Assembly (NCBI GenBank): GCA_934149465.1
Contig: CAKPEZ010000004.1
Location: 36,853-100,852, forward strand
DNA length: 64,000 nucleotides
From: an uncultured Bacilli bacterium
GTDB taxonomy: Bacteria > Bacillota_I > Bacilli_A > RF39 > UBA660
Direction: 5' to 3'
Positions 19,482 through 28,458 of the stretch are shown here, piece by piece; within the stretch, counting starts at the first letter, position 1; every line of letters begins with the position of its first letter. A program made the translations under genes and the position numbers. The notes under the pieces were generated by a model. It made no database searches, was not told where the DNA came from, and saw only the letters and a program-made list of their open reading frames with translations.

Positions 19482-20750
19482 ATGAATATTGGAAAAGAAA
19501 TTTACCAAATAAAATTAGCTGATATTATACCAAATCGTTTTCAACCAAGAATTAATTTTGATGAAAAATCAATAAATGAATTAGCAGATTCTATTAAACA
19601 ACATGGGTTAATTCAACCATTAGTATTAAGAAAAGTTCAAGATAAATATGAAATAATAGCTGGAGAAAGAAGATATAAAGCAGCTCAACTACTTGGATTG
19701 CAAGTAGTTCCTGCTATTGTAGTAAATTTAGATGATGCTTCCAGTGCAGAGATTGCAGTAGTCGAAAATATTCAAAGAACAGCACTTACTCCTATTGAAG
19801 AAGCGAAAGCTTATCAAAAATTATTAGAAGTTGGCTCTCTTACTCAAGGACAACTAGCATCAAGAATGGGAAAAACTCAGCCAACAGTTGCCAATAAGCT
19901 CCGTCTTTTAAACTTAGATCAAGCAGTGCAAGATGCTCTTTTGAATAATCAAATTTCAGAACGCCATGCTAGAAGTTTATTAACAGTAAAAGATCCTGTA
20001 TTACAAAGACAAATACTAAATGACATAATAACTCAAAGATTAACAGTAAGGCAAACAGATGATTTAATAAAATCTTATCTAAATCCAGATTCTCAAGTAT
20101 CTAGTAATGTTATTTCTAATGAACAATCTAATGAACAATCTAATCTAGAAGTAAATAGAAATACAGTTAATTTAGATAATTTAAATATCGACTCTCCTAC
20201 TATTAATGATGATCCTTATGGAAAAACTCAAATATTGGATATAAATAAGTTAAGAGAAGATACTAATGACGTTCGTCCGGTAGAACCTACAGCAGATATA
20301 GATGCTTTATTAAAGACAGAAACTTCTAATAATACAATGAGTTTAAATAATGAAGTAAAAGAATCAAACGTAAATGATAAATTCTTCCCTTCTTTAGAAG
20401 ATTTAGAAACTAATATGAATACCAATATAGATGTATCTAATACTGAAAACAAATATAATAACTTCTTAGATGATACTATAGATGAAAGTGATAATAATAC
20501 GTTGCAAAAAAATGAAACAACAGAAAGACCTACTACTTTTGCAAATCCTTTTGATAATTTCTATACTAATTTAGAAGAAGATAAAAAAGATCCTGAATTA
20601 GTAAATGTAGAAATAACACCTCGTATCAAGAATGCTATTAATATGACCCGTGATTTTGTTGAACGCTTAGAAGGCATGGGAATTCATGTAGAACTTGAAG
20701 AAATAAATTTATTAAAAGACTATCAATTTATTATTAAGATTACTAAATAG
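19482..20750 (+). CDS. noc: nucleoid occlusion protein Noc (ParB family), with long disordered insert
   Basis: CTP-dependent DNA clamp that keeps division away from the nucleoid. ParB/Srx domain with P-N-R-F-Q-P-R (17-23), CTP motif GERRYKA (61-67), E-N-I-Q-R (95-99), then a helix-turn-helix (about 120-145). Residues 200-375 are Asn/Asp/Ser/Thr-rich, with an N-E-Q-S tandem repeat, and look disordered. The C-terminal dimer domain (376-422) aligns with B. subtilis Noc. At 422 residues it is about 140 longer than B. subtilis Noc. It lacks that protein's N-terminal amphipathic membrane-targeting helix: the ParB domain begins almost at residue 10. Location after rsmG and the nearby NBS fix the identity against ParB (54002). 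AGAGGG precedes the ATG. Confidence 0.92.
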   Translation: MNIGKEIYQIKLADIIPNRFQPRINFDEKSINELADSIKQHGLIQPLVLRKVQDKYEIIAGERRYKAAQLLGLQVVPAIVVNLDDASSAEIAVVENIQRTALTPIEEAKAYQKLLEVGSLTQGQLASRMGKTQPTVANKLRLLNLDQAVQDALLNNQISERHARSLLTVKDPVLQRQILNDIITQRLTVRQTDDLIKSYLNPDSQVSSNVISNEQSNEQSNLEVNRNTVNLDNLNIDSPTINDDPYGKTQILDINKLREDTNDVRPVEPTADIDALLKTETSNNTMSLNNEVKESNVNDKFFPSLEDLETNMNTNIDVSNTENKYNNFLDDTIDESDNNTLQKNETTERPTTFANPFDNFYTNLEEDKKDPELVNVEITPRIKNAINMTRDFVERLEGMGIHVELEEINLLKDYQFIIKITK

Positions 20751-20775
20751 AAAGTTTAATCGCTTTCTTTTTTTT
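20749..20775 (+). terminator. noc terminator
   Basis: AGAAAG (20749-20754) pairs with CTTTCT (20763-20768), followed by T7. It lies between the convergent noc and PBP genes. Confidence 0.7.
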
Positions 20776-22711
20776 CAGACTTAAAAACACTATCTAAGTC
20801 AATATTAGTATAGTATGGTTCGGTTCCTTTAATAAAATAGAAAATTTTTTTCTTTTTATCAGTTTCTTCAGCTAATTTACCATTTAGAGGATTAACTAAT
20901 ACTCCAACTACATTATTTGGCATTTGATACCATTCACAGGTCTTATCTTTTAAATATGTTTCTGTTGCATCTAACCATATATCTTTTTGATAATAATCAC
21001 TTTTGCTAATAGCTTTATTATCATCATACCCAAGCCAAACACTAGTAAGTATTTCTTTATTATAACCAATAATCCATAAATCAGTTGCAGTAGTTCCGGA
21101 TTTAATAGAATATTTTTTTGTCATCTGTGGTAGCATACTAATTACTGTGGGATAATTATAATCTATGTATGCAGTATCATAAGTACTAGTTAAAAGTTCA
21201 TTTAAAATAAAAGTAAGACTGCGGTTTAAAAGAACTTCTTTATTATTATGGTATTCATATAAAACGTTTCCTTTTGAATCTTCAATTTTTCTAATAAAGT
21301 GCCCTTCCGTTTTATAGCCTTCACTAGCAAATGTTGCATAGGCCGAAGTTAATTCTAACATATTAAATTCACTACTTCCAAGAGCAAGAGAAGGGACAGC
21401 TTCTAATTTTGTAGTAATTCCTACTCTTCTTAACATATCAACAAGTACTTCTTCTCCTAAAAACAAATGTGTTTTTACAGCGTATATATTATCAGAATAA
21501 GCGATTGCCGTGCCCATTGAAATAGGAGCATCTGGATAACGATCGTTATAATTCTTAGGTGAATATGTTTGATTGCCAGAAAAAGTAAAAATTGTCTTTT
21601 CACTAGTAAAACTACTAGCAGCAGTAAAGCCATTTTCTAAAGCTGCGTAATAAAGAAATGGCTTTACCGTAGAACCTATTTGTCTTAATGAATTAATTGC
21701 CCTATTAAACTGACTTTTATAATAATCAGTACCACCAATTAAAGCAAGTATTTCGCCATTTTTGGGATCCATCATAATACCAGCAGCTTGTAAAGTAGTA
21801 TCACTAGGAATATTCATTTTTACAGCATTATCTAAACATTCTTGAGCATATTTATCTAAAGTAGTATATATTTTTAATCCCCCAGTTTTTATCAAAGAAT
21901 TGGGAATAGAATCTATTTTATATAACTCATCTATAACAGCATCTTGATAATATAATAAAGAAGTTATACTTTCTTTTGAAGATTTTCCTACATAAGAAAG
22001 TTTTTCATTTAAGGCATTACTATATTCTTCTTTAGTAATTATCTTATTTTCTAACATTTTCCTTAAGATAAAGTGCTGCCTTTCATTGGCTTTTTCTTCG
22101 TTAATTAAAGGAGAATATTTAGATGGTGATTTAGGAATTCCTACTAACATAGCACTTTCTGCAATAGTAAGTTCACTACTACTTTTATTAAAATAATAAT
22201 TAGAAGCATTTTCAATGCCAAAAACTCCTCCATAATTTATTGTATTTAAATATCCTTCTAGAATTTCATCCTTACTATAATGAACTTCTAATTCAATTGC
22301 TAAAAGAGCTTCTTCAATCTTGCGATTCCAAGTTTTACTAAAATCTAGAAACAAATTTCTAGCATACTGCTGAGTAATAGTAGAAGCCCCCTGAACTTTT
22401 CCACCTTTAGTAATATTTATTCCCATAGCTTTTATAATTCTAAGATAATCAAAGCCAAAGTGATGATAAAAATTTTTATCTTCTACTGCAATTGTTGTTT
22501 TTAAAACGTAGGGAGAAATTTTATTCAAGCTTACCCAATCTTTTTCATTAAATACTAAGTCATTTTTGTTATCATATAAATAATACATATTTGCTTTAGT
22601 TATTTCCATTTTAGGAGTAATAAAAGAATAGATATATAATGAAAAATTACCAATAAAGATTAAAGTAATTCCAATTAATAAAATTTTTGCAATTTTTCTT
22701 AATTTTTTCAT
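20756..22711 (-). CDS. class A penicillin-binding protein (PBP1A-type transglycosylase/transpeptidase)
   Basis: Bifunctional peptidoglycan synthase, 651 residues. Membrane anchor about 8-31. GT51 glycosyltransferase domain with catalytic E77 in E-D-K-N-F-Y-x-H and G-A-S-T-I-T-Q-Q (108-115). Transpeptidase with S347-T-V-K, S-D-N (406-408) and K-S-G-T (537-540). Transcribed against replication and not co-operonic with neighbours. AGGAGG precedes the ATG. It shows the cell makes a real wall. Paralogue name (ponA, pbpF or pbpG type) cannot be fixed from sequence alone. Confidence 0.95.
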   Translation of the reverse strand: MKKLRKIAKILLIGITLIFIGNFSLYIYSFITPKMEITKANMYYLYDNKNDLVFNEKDWVSLNKISPYVLKTTIAVEDKNFYHHFGFDYLRIIKAMGINITKGGKVQGASTITQQYARNLFLDFSKTWNRKIEEALLAIELEVHYSKDEILEGYLNTINYGGVFGIENASNYYFNKSSSELTIAESAMLVGIPKSPSKYSPLINEEKANERQHFILRKMLENKIITKEEYSNALNEKLSYVGKSSKESITSLLYYQDAVIDELYKIDSIPNSLIKTGGLKIYTTLDKYAQECLDNAVKMNIPSDTTLQAAGIMMDPKNGEILALIGGTDYYKSQFNRAINSLRQIGSTVKPFLYYAALENGFTAASSFTSEKTIFTFSGNQTYSPKNYNDRYPDAPISMGTAIAYSDNIYAVKTHLFLGEEVLVDMLRRVGITTKLEAVPSLALGSSEFNMLELTSAYATFASEGYKTEGHFIRKIEDSKGNVLYEYHNNKEVLLNRSLTFILNELLTSTYDTAYIDYNYPTVISMLPQMTKKYSIKSGTTATDLWIIGYNKEILTSVWLGYDDNKAISKSDYYQKDIWLDATETYLKDKTCEWYQMPNNVVGVLVNPLNGKLAEETDKKKKIFYFIKGTEPYYTNIDLDSVFKSEKKESD

Positions 22712-22781
22712 AATTAAATCCTCCTAAATATTTTATTTTACGTCTCAAGTTTATTATTTACATAAAAAGATAAAATATAAG

Positions 22782-22810
22782 TTCATTTTTTTATTATGTT
22801 GTGATATAAT
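22782..22810 (+). promoter_or_regulatory. promoter for the DUF1934-argS operon
   Basis: TTCATT (22782-22787), 17-base spacer, TATAAT (22805-22810) with an upstream TG (extended -10). Confidence 0.65.
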
Positions 22811-22837
22811 GACAAATGTGAAAAAAGAGGAGAAAAA

Positions 22838-23197
22838 ATGCGTGTTAAGATAGAAGGAACTTTAACTAATTTGACTAACAAGACTAAAGAAGTAATAAAT
22901 ACAAGTGCGATTTATCAAAAAAATAGTCTTACTTTTTATCAAAATGGGATAAAAAACAAGTTAAAGTTAACCAAAGAAGAAGCAATACTGATAAGAGAAA
23001 ATGATACTTTTAAAAATAATATTTCTTTTTCTTTAAATAAGCCTACTGAAAATGAATATATTTTAAAAGAATATAATAATTTTTTTCTAATTAACATAAA
23101 TACTCTTTTCTTACAGCAAACTGAAAATAGAATAGAAATAAAATATGAAGTGTTAGATAGTGGAGAGATATTTGAATATATTATAGAAATAAGGTGA
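22838..23197 (+). CDS. DUF1934 family beta-barrel protein (YwiB-like)
   Basis: 119-residue protein of the calycin-like DUF1934 family, whose Bacillus member YwiB is also a neighbour of argS. All-beta pattern with alternating hydrophobic strands, including the T-F-Y-Q-N-G segment and a C-terminal Y-E-V-L-D-S-G-E-I strand. No catalytic motif seen. Its TGA overlaps the argS GTG (GTGA), so the two are coupled. Function unknown. Confidence 0.75.
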   Translation: MRVKIEGTLTNLTNKTKEVINTSAIYQKNSLTFYQNGIKNKLKLTKEEAILIRENDTFKNNISFSLNKPTENEYILKEYNNFFLININTLFLQQTENRIEIKYEVLDSGEIFEYIIEIR

Positions 23198-24828
23198 AAA
23201 ATTTGAATTTTAAAGAGATATTGAAAGAAGATATACTTAAATCTTTAAATAAATTAAATTTAGAAAAAACCAAAGAAGAAATAATTATTGAAATTCCAAA
23301 GACTCCTATTAATGGAAATTATTCTACCAATATAGCATTAGCTTTAGCAAGTGAGTTAAAAAAATCACCTAGAGAAATAGCAAATGCTATAAAGATGAAT
23401 TTTAGTAGTAATATCATTTCTAAAGTAGAAGTAGCAGGTCCTGGTTTTATAAATTTTTTTATCAAGAAAGAATGTTTATATGATGTTTTAAATGAAATAC
23501 TTGATAAAAAGAAAAATTATGGAAAATCAAATATAGGTCAAAATAAAAAGATTAATATTGAATATGTTAGCGTTAATCCAACTGGTATAATGCATGTAGG
23601 TCATGGAAGAGGCGCTGCTTATGGAGATAATTTATCAAGAATACTATCGTTTACTGGATATGATGTTACTAGAGAATACTTTATAAATGATGCAGGTAAT
23701 CAGATGAATAATCTTGGAATATCAATAAAAGAAAGATACAAAGAATTACTTGGCTTTCCTTTTGATTTACCAGAAGATGGATATCATGGCAAAGAAATAA
23801 TTACTATTGCAGAAGAGATAAAAAATAAATATCATGATCAGAAACTAGATAGCCAAGTAGAATTTTTTAAACAATATGGTTTAGAATATTTACTAAAGCA
23901 AATAAAAATAGATTTAGATAAATATCGAGTAAATTTTGATGTTTGGACTAGTGAGCAAACTTTATATGATGAAGGTTTAATTGAAAATATAATGGTAAAA
24001 CTAAGAAAAAGTGGAGATTGCTATATTAAAGAAGATGCCTTGTGGCTTAATACTGCTAAATATGGTGATGAAAAAGATCGTGTCTTAGTAAAAAGTGATG
24101 GTAATTATACTTACTTAGTTCCTGATATTGCATATCATTCCAACAAATTTGAAAGAAATTTTGATGAGTGTATTGACGTTTTTGGAGCAGATCATCATGG
24201 ATACGTTTCAAGACTAAAAATAGCCCTAGAAATACTAGGATATGATACTAACAAACTAGATATAAAAATTTTGCAAATGGTAAGAATAATTAAAGATGGC
24301 AAAGAATTAAAGTTAAGTAAAAGAACAGGTCAAACTATCACTTTAAACGATTTAATAGATGAAGCTGGAATAAATGCGACTAGATATTTTTTTGCATCCA
24401 AAAGTATAGATACACAAATGGATTTTAATCTTGATTTAGCGATAAAACAAACAAATGAAAATCCCGTATACTATATTGAATATGCGAATGCAAGAATAAC
24501 TAAAATATTAAACAAATATCATAAATATGATTTAGTCGGAAAGAAAAACTATATGTACTTAGACGAAGAACTTACATATAATATTTTGAATAAGTTATAT
24601 GAATTTAAAGATGTTGTAGAAAATGTTAGTAAGAAGAGGATACCTCATTTAATTACTAATTATGTTTATGAGCTTGCTGGTAGCTTTCATAATTATTACA
24701 GCAATATCCAGATAATTACGGAAAATGAAGAAGAAACTTTAGAACATCTTTTATTAATAAATGCAATTAAAATTGTAATAAATAATAGTTTAAATTTACT
24801 GGGGATAATACCTAGAGAAGAAATGTAG
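23194..24828 (+). CDS. argS: arginyl-tRNA synthetase
   Basis: Class I synthetase, 544 residues. Arg-specific N-terminal Add1 domain (about 1-105), HIGH motif H-V-G-H in N-P-T-G-I-M-H-V-G-H, the D-x-x-Y-H segment V-P-D-I-A-Y-H, K-L-S-K-R as KMSKS equivalent, and the C-terminal DALR anticodon domain. GTG start at 23194 overlapping the previous stop; a TTG three codons later is an alternative. Adjacent to rpoE as in Bacillus. Confidence 0.97.
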   Translation: MKNLNFKEILKEDILKSLNKLNLEKTKEEIIIEIPKTPINGNYSTNIALALASELKKSPREIANAIKMNFSSNIISKVEVAGPGFINFFIKKECLYDVLNEILDKKKNYGKSNIGQNKKINIEYVSVNPTGIMHVGHGRGAAYGDNLSRILSFTGYDVTREYFINDAGNQMNNLGISIKERYKELLGFPFDLPEDGYHGKEIITIAEEIKNKYHDQKLDSQVEFFKQYGLEYLLKQIKIDLDKYRVNFDVWTSEQTLYDEGLIENIMVKLRKSGDCYIKEDALWLNTAKYGDEKDRVLVKSDGNYTYLVPDIAYHSNKFERNFDECIDVFGADHHGYVSRLKIALEILGYDTNKLDIKILQMVRIIKDGKELKLSKRTGQTITLNDLIDEAGINATRYFFASKSIDTQMDFNLDLAIKQTNENPVYYIEYANARITKILNKYHKYDLVGKKNYMYLDEELTYNILNKLYEFKDVVENVSKKRIPHLITNYVYELAGSFHNYYSNIQIITENEEETLEHLLLINAIKIVINNSLNLLGIIPREEM

Positions 24829-24837
24829 GAGGATACT

Positions 24838-25281
24838 ATGAAATTAAATAAAATGAAAAAAGAAGATTTAGAACTTATGTCATATACTAAAATAGCAGAA
24901 GAAATATTAAAAGAAGAAAAAACTAAAATGAATACTGCTGAGTTGTTTAAAAAGATTTGTACTTTATTAGAATTGAGTGATAATGAATATGAAGAAAAAA
25001 TAGCAGATTTTTTTCAGTCTTTAACTACAGCTAAAGAATTTATTTTATTAGAAGATGGTAATTGGGATTTAAAGATGAATCACTCTACTAAAGTATCTAT
25101 TAATGACATTTTAGAAGATGAGGAAGAAGATTTAGATACTACTGAAGAAAATACTGATGAAAATGAAGAAGAATCTTTAGAAAATGATGAAGCAGAAGAT
25201 TTTGATGCTATCGATGATGACTATGAAGAAGATGATTTAAACGATTTGTCAATAATAAATGAAGATGAAATGGAAGAATAA
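24838..25281 (+). CDS. rpoE: RNA polymerase delta subunit
   Basis: Gram-positive polymerase accessory subunit that speeds recycling and transcription specificity. 147 residues: N-terminal HARE-HTH domain (about 10-85) and a C-terminal tail made almost wholly of Asp and Glu from about 95, the family hallmark. Nine bases after argS, with GGAGG at the start. Ends at a terminator. Confidence 0.95.
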   Translation: MKLNKMKKEDLELMSYTKIAEEILKEEKTKMNTAELFKKICTLLELSDNEYEEKIADFFQSLTTAKEFILLEDGNWDLKMNHSTKVSINDILEDEEEDLDTTEENTDENEEESLENDEAEDFDAIDDDYEEDDLNDLSIINEDEMEE

Positions 25282-25297
25282 GTTTCTTCTTTTTTTA
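25273..25297 (+). terminator. argS-rpoE terminator
   Basis: GAAGAA (25273-25278) pairs with TTCTTC (25284-25289), followed by about eight T. The rpoE stop is in the loop. Confidence 0.75.
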
Positions 25298-25304
25298 TCT
25301 TTTC

Positions 25305-25334
25305 TTGCTTTAATAACTATCTATATGATATAAT
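25305..25334 (+). promoter_or_regulatory. prfA promoter
   Basis: TTGCTT (25305-25310), 18-base spacer, TATAAT (25329-25334) with an extended TG. Confidence 0.75.
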
Positions 25335-25357
25335 CTTTAAATGAAAAGAGGGATACT

Positions 25358-26416
25358 ATGATCGACAGATTAGAAGCAACGTTAAAAAAATATAATGAAA
25401 TTACTCTAGAATTATCTAGTCCAGAAATAATAAGTGATATCAAAAAAATGACTAGTCTATCTAAAGAACAAGTACGTTTAAAAGAAACAGTAGATCTATA
25501 CAATAAATATAAAAAAGTTTTAGAAGATTTAAAAGAAGCAAATTCTTTATTAAAAGATCCTGATTTTGCAGATTTTGCAAAAGAAGAAATAAATAATTTA
25601 AACAATCAAAAAGAAGAAATAACTAAACAATTAGAAATTCTTTTAATACCCCATGATCCTAATGATGAAAAAAACGTTATGGTTGAAATTAAAGGTGCAG
25701 CTGGAGGAGATGAAGGAAATCTATTTGCTGGGGATTTATTTGACATGTATCAAAAATACAGTGCCAAAGAAGGTTTTAAAATAGAAGTATTAGATTATAC
25801 TTTAGGAACAGCAGGAGGATATTCTAATATATCATTTATGGTTAAAGGTGACGGTGCTTACTCAAAATTAAAATATGAAAGTGGTTCACATAGGGTTCAA
25901 AGAGTTCCTGAAACAGAATCTCAAGGAAGAGTTCATACTTCCACAGCAACTGTATTAGTAATGCCTGAAGCAGAAGATGTTGATATTGAGATAAAAGAAG
26001 AAGATATTAGAGTAGATATTTACCGAAGTGGTGGTCATGGTGGTCAAGGAGTAAATACTACTGATAGTGCTGTTCGTCTTACTCATATTCCAACTGGGAT
26101 AGTAGTAACTTGTCAAAATGAAAGAAGCCAAATAAAAAATAAAGAATCTGCTATGAGAACTCTAAAAACTAGAATTATGGAAGAAACTAGAAGAAAAGCA
26201 GAAGCGGAAAATGATGCTGAAAGAAGAATAAAAATAGGTACTGGAGATCGAAGTGAAAAGATTAGGACCTATAATTATCCGCAAAATAGAATAACAGATC
26301 ATCGAATTGGTTTTACTACAATGAATTTAGATAGAGTTATGGACGGAGATTTAGATATTATTATTAATGAACTAATTAATGAAAATCAAAGAAGAGAATT
26401 AGAAAATAATGCATAA
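25358..26416 (+). CDS. prfA: peptide chain release factor 1
   Basis: Terminates translation at UAA and UAG. 352 residues with the anticodon-recognising tripeptide region V-P-E-T, G-G-Q motif in G-G-H-G-G-Q-G-V-N-T-T-D, and the RF-1 C-terminal domain with R-I-T-D-H-R. Overlaps prmC, whose product methylates the GGQ glutamine. Confidence 0.97.
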   Translation: MIDRLEATLKKYNEITLELSSPEIISDIKKMTSLSKEQVRLKETVDLYNKYKKVLEDLKEANSLLKDPDFADFAKEEINNLNNQKEEITKQLEILLIPHDPNDEKNVMVEIKGAAGGDEGNLFAGDLFDMYQKYSAKEGFKIEVLDYTLGTAGGYSNISFMVKGDGAYSKLKYESGSHRVQRVPETESQGRVHTSTATVLVMPEAEDVDIEIKEEDIRVDIYRSGGHGGQGVNTTDSAVRLTHIPTGIVVTCQNERSQIKNKESAMRTLKTRIMEETRRKAEAENDAERRIKIGTGDRSEKIRTYNYPQNRITDHRIGFTTMNLDRVMDGDLDIIINELINENQRRELENNA

Positions 26417-27194
26417 TCTTAATAAAAAATATTACCTAGATAAAAACTTAGATCGTAAATCACTTGCCTATTTAGATAAGTATTTAAATGAGCATCCTGA
26501 TATTTCTTCAGACAAAATTAATGAATATATAAAAAAAATAGAAAAGGGAATTCCTATTCAATATATAGTTGGAGATGTTAATTTTTATGGTAATATCATA
26601 AAGGTAAATGAAAATGTCTTAATACCTCGTTATTGCACAGAAGAATTAGTTGAGAAGACTCTATCGTACATAGATAAATTCTTTAAAACTAACAAACTAA
26701 ATATATTAGATCTTTGTACAGGAAGTGGATGTATTGCAATTTCTTTAAAAAAAGAATTACCAAGCAGTAACATAGTAGCATCTGATATTTCAGTTAATTC
26801 TCTTAAACTTGCTAAAGAAAATGCAACTATTAATTTAACAGATATTACATTTTTAGAAAGTGATTTATTTAAAAAAATTCTAGGTAAATATCATGTAATA
26901 ATAAGTAATCCTCCCTACTTAGATGAATATGAGGAAATAGAAAGCCAAGTAAGAAAATATGAACCAAGCATAGCCCTATTTGCACCTAATAATGGACTAT
27001 ATTATTACGAAGAAATTTTAAAGAATGTTTCTCTTTATTTAGAAGACAAATATTTAATTGCTTTTGAAATTGGTTATAATCAAAAAGATGCTTTAATAAA
27101 ATTAAAAGACAAATATTTAAAAGGTGCAACTATAATATCTCAAAAAGACCTAGAAGGATTTGAAAGATTTATCTTTATTACAAATATTGTATAA
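26409..27194 (+). CDS. prmC: release factor glutamine methyltransferase
   Basis: Methylates the GGQ Gln of release factors. 261 residues: N-terminal helical domain with G-x-P-x-Q-Y-I, SAM motif L-D-L-C-T-G-S-G-C-I-A, and the catalytic N-P-P-Y (near residue 170). Start overlaps the end of prfA by eight bases. Confidence 0.95.
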   Translation: MHNLNKKYYLDKNLDRKSLAYLDKYLNEHPDISSDKINEYIKKIEKGIPIQYIVGDVNFYGNIIKVNENVLIPRYCTEELVEKTLSYIDKFFKTNKLNILDLCTGSGCIAISLKKELPSSNIVASDISVNSLKLAKENATINLTDITFLESDLFKKILGKYHVIISNPPYLDEYEEIESQVRKYEPSIALFAPNNGLYYYEEILKNVSLYLEDKYLIAFEIGYNQKDALIKLKDKYLKGATIISQKDLEGFERFIFITNIV

Positions 27195-27210
27195 AATTAA
27201 AAAGTATTAT

Positions 27211-27239
27211 CCATAACTATTTTTAGAAAGGGTGATACT
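27211..27239 (+). promoter_or_regulatory. candidate sigmaF promoter for spoIIR
   Basis: GGTGATACT (27231-27239) fits the sigmaF -10 consensus GGNRAYAMT at every position. CCATA (27211-27215) stands 15 bases upstream in the place of the -35 GYATA. The start of transcription would be close to the ATG. The same bases include an AAAGGGTG that could be the ribosome binding site, so the match may be partly coincidental. Confidence 0.5.
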
Positions 27240-27244
27240 TTTTT

Positions 27245-27778
27245 ATGAAAAAAATAATATTGATAATCATATCTATAACTATTATTTGTTTAGTATATCA
27301 AAAATATCAGAAGGAAGATCTTATTGAAATACCAAGTGACGCTATTAGAATAAGAATAATTCCTAATAGTAATACCCCAGAAGATCAATATATAAAAGGT
27401 AAAGTAAAAGATTACGTTGAAAAAGAAATGTATGAAGCACTAAAAGATATTGATAATGTAGAAACAGCTAGAAAGATAATTAATAATAAATTAGATTCAC
27501 TTAATGAAGGAATAGAAAAAGTGCTACTTGAAAATAATTATGATAAAAATTTTGAAATTAAATATGGTGATAACTATTTTCCTGCTAAAGAATATAAAGG
27601 AACTATATATGAAGAAGGATATTATGAGTCGTTAGTAGTATCATTAGGAAGTGCCAAAGGTGATAACTGGTGGTGCGTATTATTTCCTCCTTTATGTCTT
27701 TTAGAAGCAGATGAATCATCTGAAGTTGAATATAAATTTTTTGTTCAAGAGATGATTTCTAAAATATTTAATCATTAA
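27245..27778 (+). CDS. spoIIR: stage II sporulation protein R
   Basis: Forespore-secreted signal that triggers pro-sigmaE processing by SpoIIGA in the mother cell. 177 residues with an N-terminal signal/anchor (2-18) and the family core: R-I-I-P-N-S-N-x-x-x-D-Q near residue 37, G-x-Y-x-x-L segment, and the nearly invariant W-W-C-V-L-F-P-P-L-C (142-151). The prfA-prmC-spoIIR-mntP order matches Bacillus. Confidence 0.95.
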   Translation: MKKIILIIISITIICLVYQKYQKEDLIEIPSDAIRIRIIPNSNTPEDQYIKGKVKDYVEKEMYEALKDIDNVETARKIINNKLDSLNEGIEKVLLENNYDKNFEIKYGDNYFPAKEYKGTIYEEGYYESLVVSLGSAKGDNWWCVLFPPLCLLEADESSEVEYKFFVQEMISKIFNH

Positions 27779-27784
27779 TTATAC

Positions 27785-27820
27785 ATCCTCTAATAGAATT
27801 TACTATAGGAGGATTTTTTA
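27785..27820 (+). terminator. spoIIR terminator that contains the mntP ribosome binding site
   Basis: ATCCTCT (27785-27791) pairs with GGAGGAT (27808-27814), continued after one mismatch by ATAG/CTAT, then T6. The 3' arm is the AGGAGG of mntP, so the hairpin would both end spoIIR transcripts and hide the mntP site on read-through transcripts. Confidence 0.75.
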
Positions 27821-28362
27821 TGTCTTCATTTTTTACAACTATAATTATTGGAATTAGTCTTAGCATGGATGCTTTCTCATTAGCGCTAATATATGGTACT
27901 TTAAATTTATCTTCTAAACAAAAAATAGAATTAGCTATTATAGTTGGAATATATCATTTTATCATGCCATTACTAGGATTACTATTTGGTAATATAATTT
28001 ATTCTTTTATTCCATATAGCTTAAATATAATAGTTGGTTTAATATTTATCTTAATAGGCCTAGAAATGATTATCTCTAGTTTAAAAGAAAAGGAAAAGCC
28101 ATATTTAATAGGACTTACTGGATTTCTTATTTTTGGCTTTAGCGTTAGTATAGATAGCTTTACTACTGGAATAGGCTTAAAAATAATAAATAATAATTTT
28201 TTTGAAGTTGGATTAACTTTTCAAGTTATTAGTTCCATATTAACTTATTTAGGATTAAATATAGGAAATATTCTTCATAAAAAGGTTGGAATATATTCTA
28301 CGATATTAGGTGGAATAATTTTAATAGCACTTGGAGTAATTTTCTTCTTAGGCAAAATTTGA
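27820..28362 (+). CDS. mntP: manganese efflux pump MntP (DUF204)
   Basis: Six-helix Mn(II) exporter, 180 residues. Two inverted halves, each with an acidic membrane motif: S-M-D-A-F-S-L-A (first helix) and S-I-D-S-F-T-T-G (fourth helix). Length and position (ywlD of Bacillus, after spoIIR) fit. The 41-base upstream gap is too short for a yybP-ykoY manganese riboswitch. Confidence 0.92.
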   Translation: MSSFFTTIIIGISLSMDAFSLALIYGTLNLSSKQKIELAIIVGIYHFIMPLLGLLFGNIIYSFIPYSLNIIVGLIFILIGLEMIISSLKEKEKPYLIGLTGFLIFGFSVSIDSFTTGIGLKIINNNFFEVGLTFQVISSILTYLGLNIGNILHKKVGIYSTILGGIILIALGVIFFLGKI

Positions 28363-28387
28363 CATAACACTAAAAAAGTGCTATAAT
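28359..28387 (+). promoter_or_regulatory. strong promoter for a short transcript
   Basis: Perfect TTGACA (28359-28364, overlapping the mntP stop), 17-base spacer, perfect TATAAT (28382-28387). Predicted start near 28394. Confidence 0.88.
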
Positions 28388-28393
28388 TTAAAT

Positions 28394-28458
28394 GGATTTG
28401 GGGGTTATATAATAAAGCTTTATTATGCGATCCTCAAAACAAGGATCGCATTTTATTT
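28394..28458 (+). ncRNA. candidate small RNA of about 65 nt
   Basis: Bounded by a consensus promoter upstream and a strong intrinsic terminator: GCGATCCT (28427-28434) pairs with AGGATCGC (28442-28449), followed by ATTTTATTT. Before the terminator are a GGGGG run and a perfect palindrome, ATAATAAAGCTTTATTAT. A second, separate promoter follows for the next gene, so this is not that gene's leader. No ORF of note. I recognise no known family. Six loop-proximal bases (ATCCTC) could pair with the mntP ribosome binding site, which may be chance. Confidence 0.6.

Noticed and set aside
20129..20152. Tandem 12-base repeat within noc as a repeat element
   Set aside because: Only two copies, encoding N-E-Q-S in a low-complexity linker; ordinary repeat slippage.
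27779..27819. yybP-ykoY manganese riboswitch before mntP
   Set aside because: The gap is 41 bases, almost all taken by the spoIIR terminator. There is no room for the aptamer.
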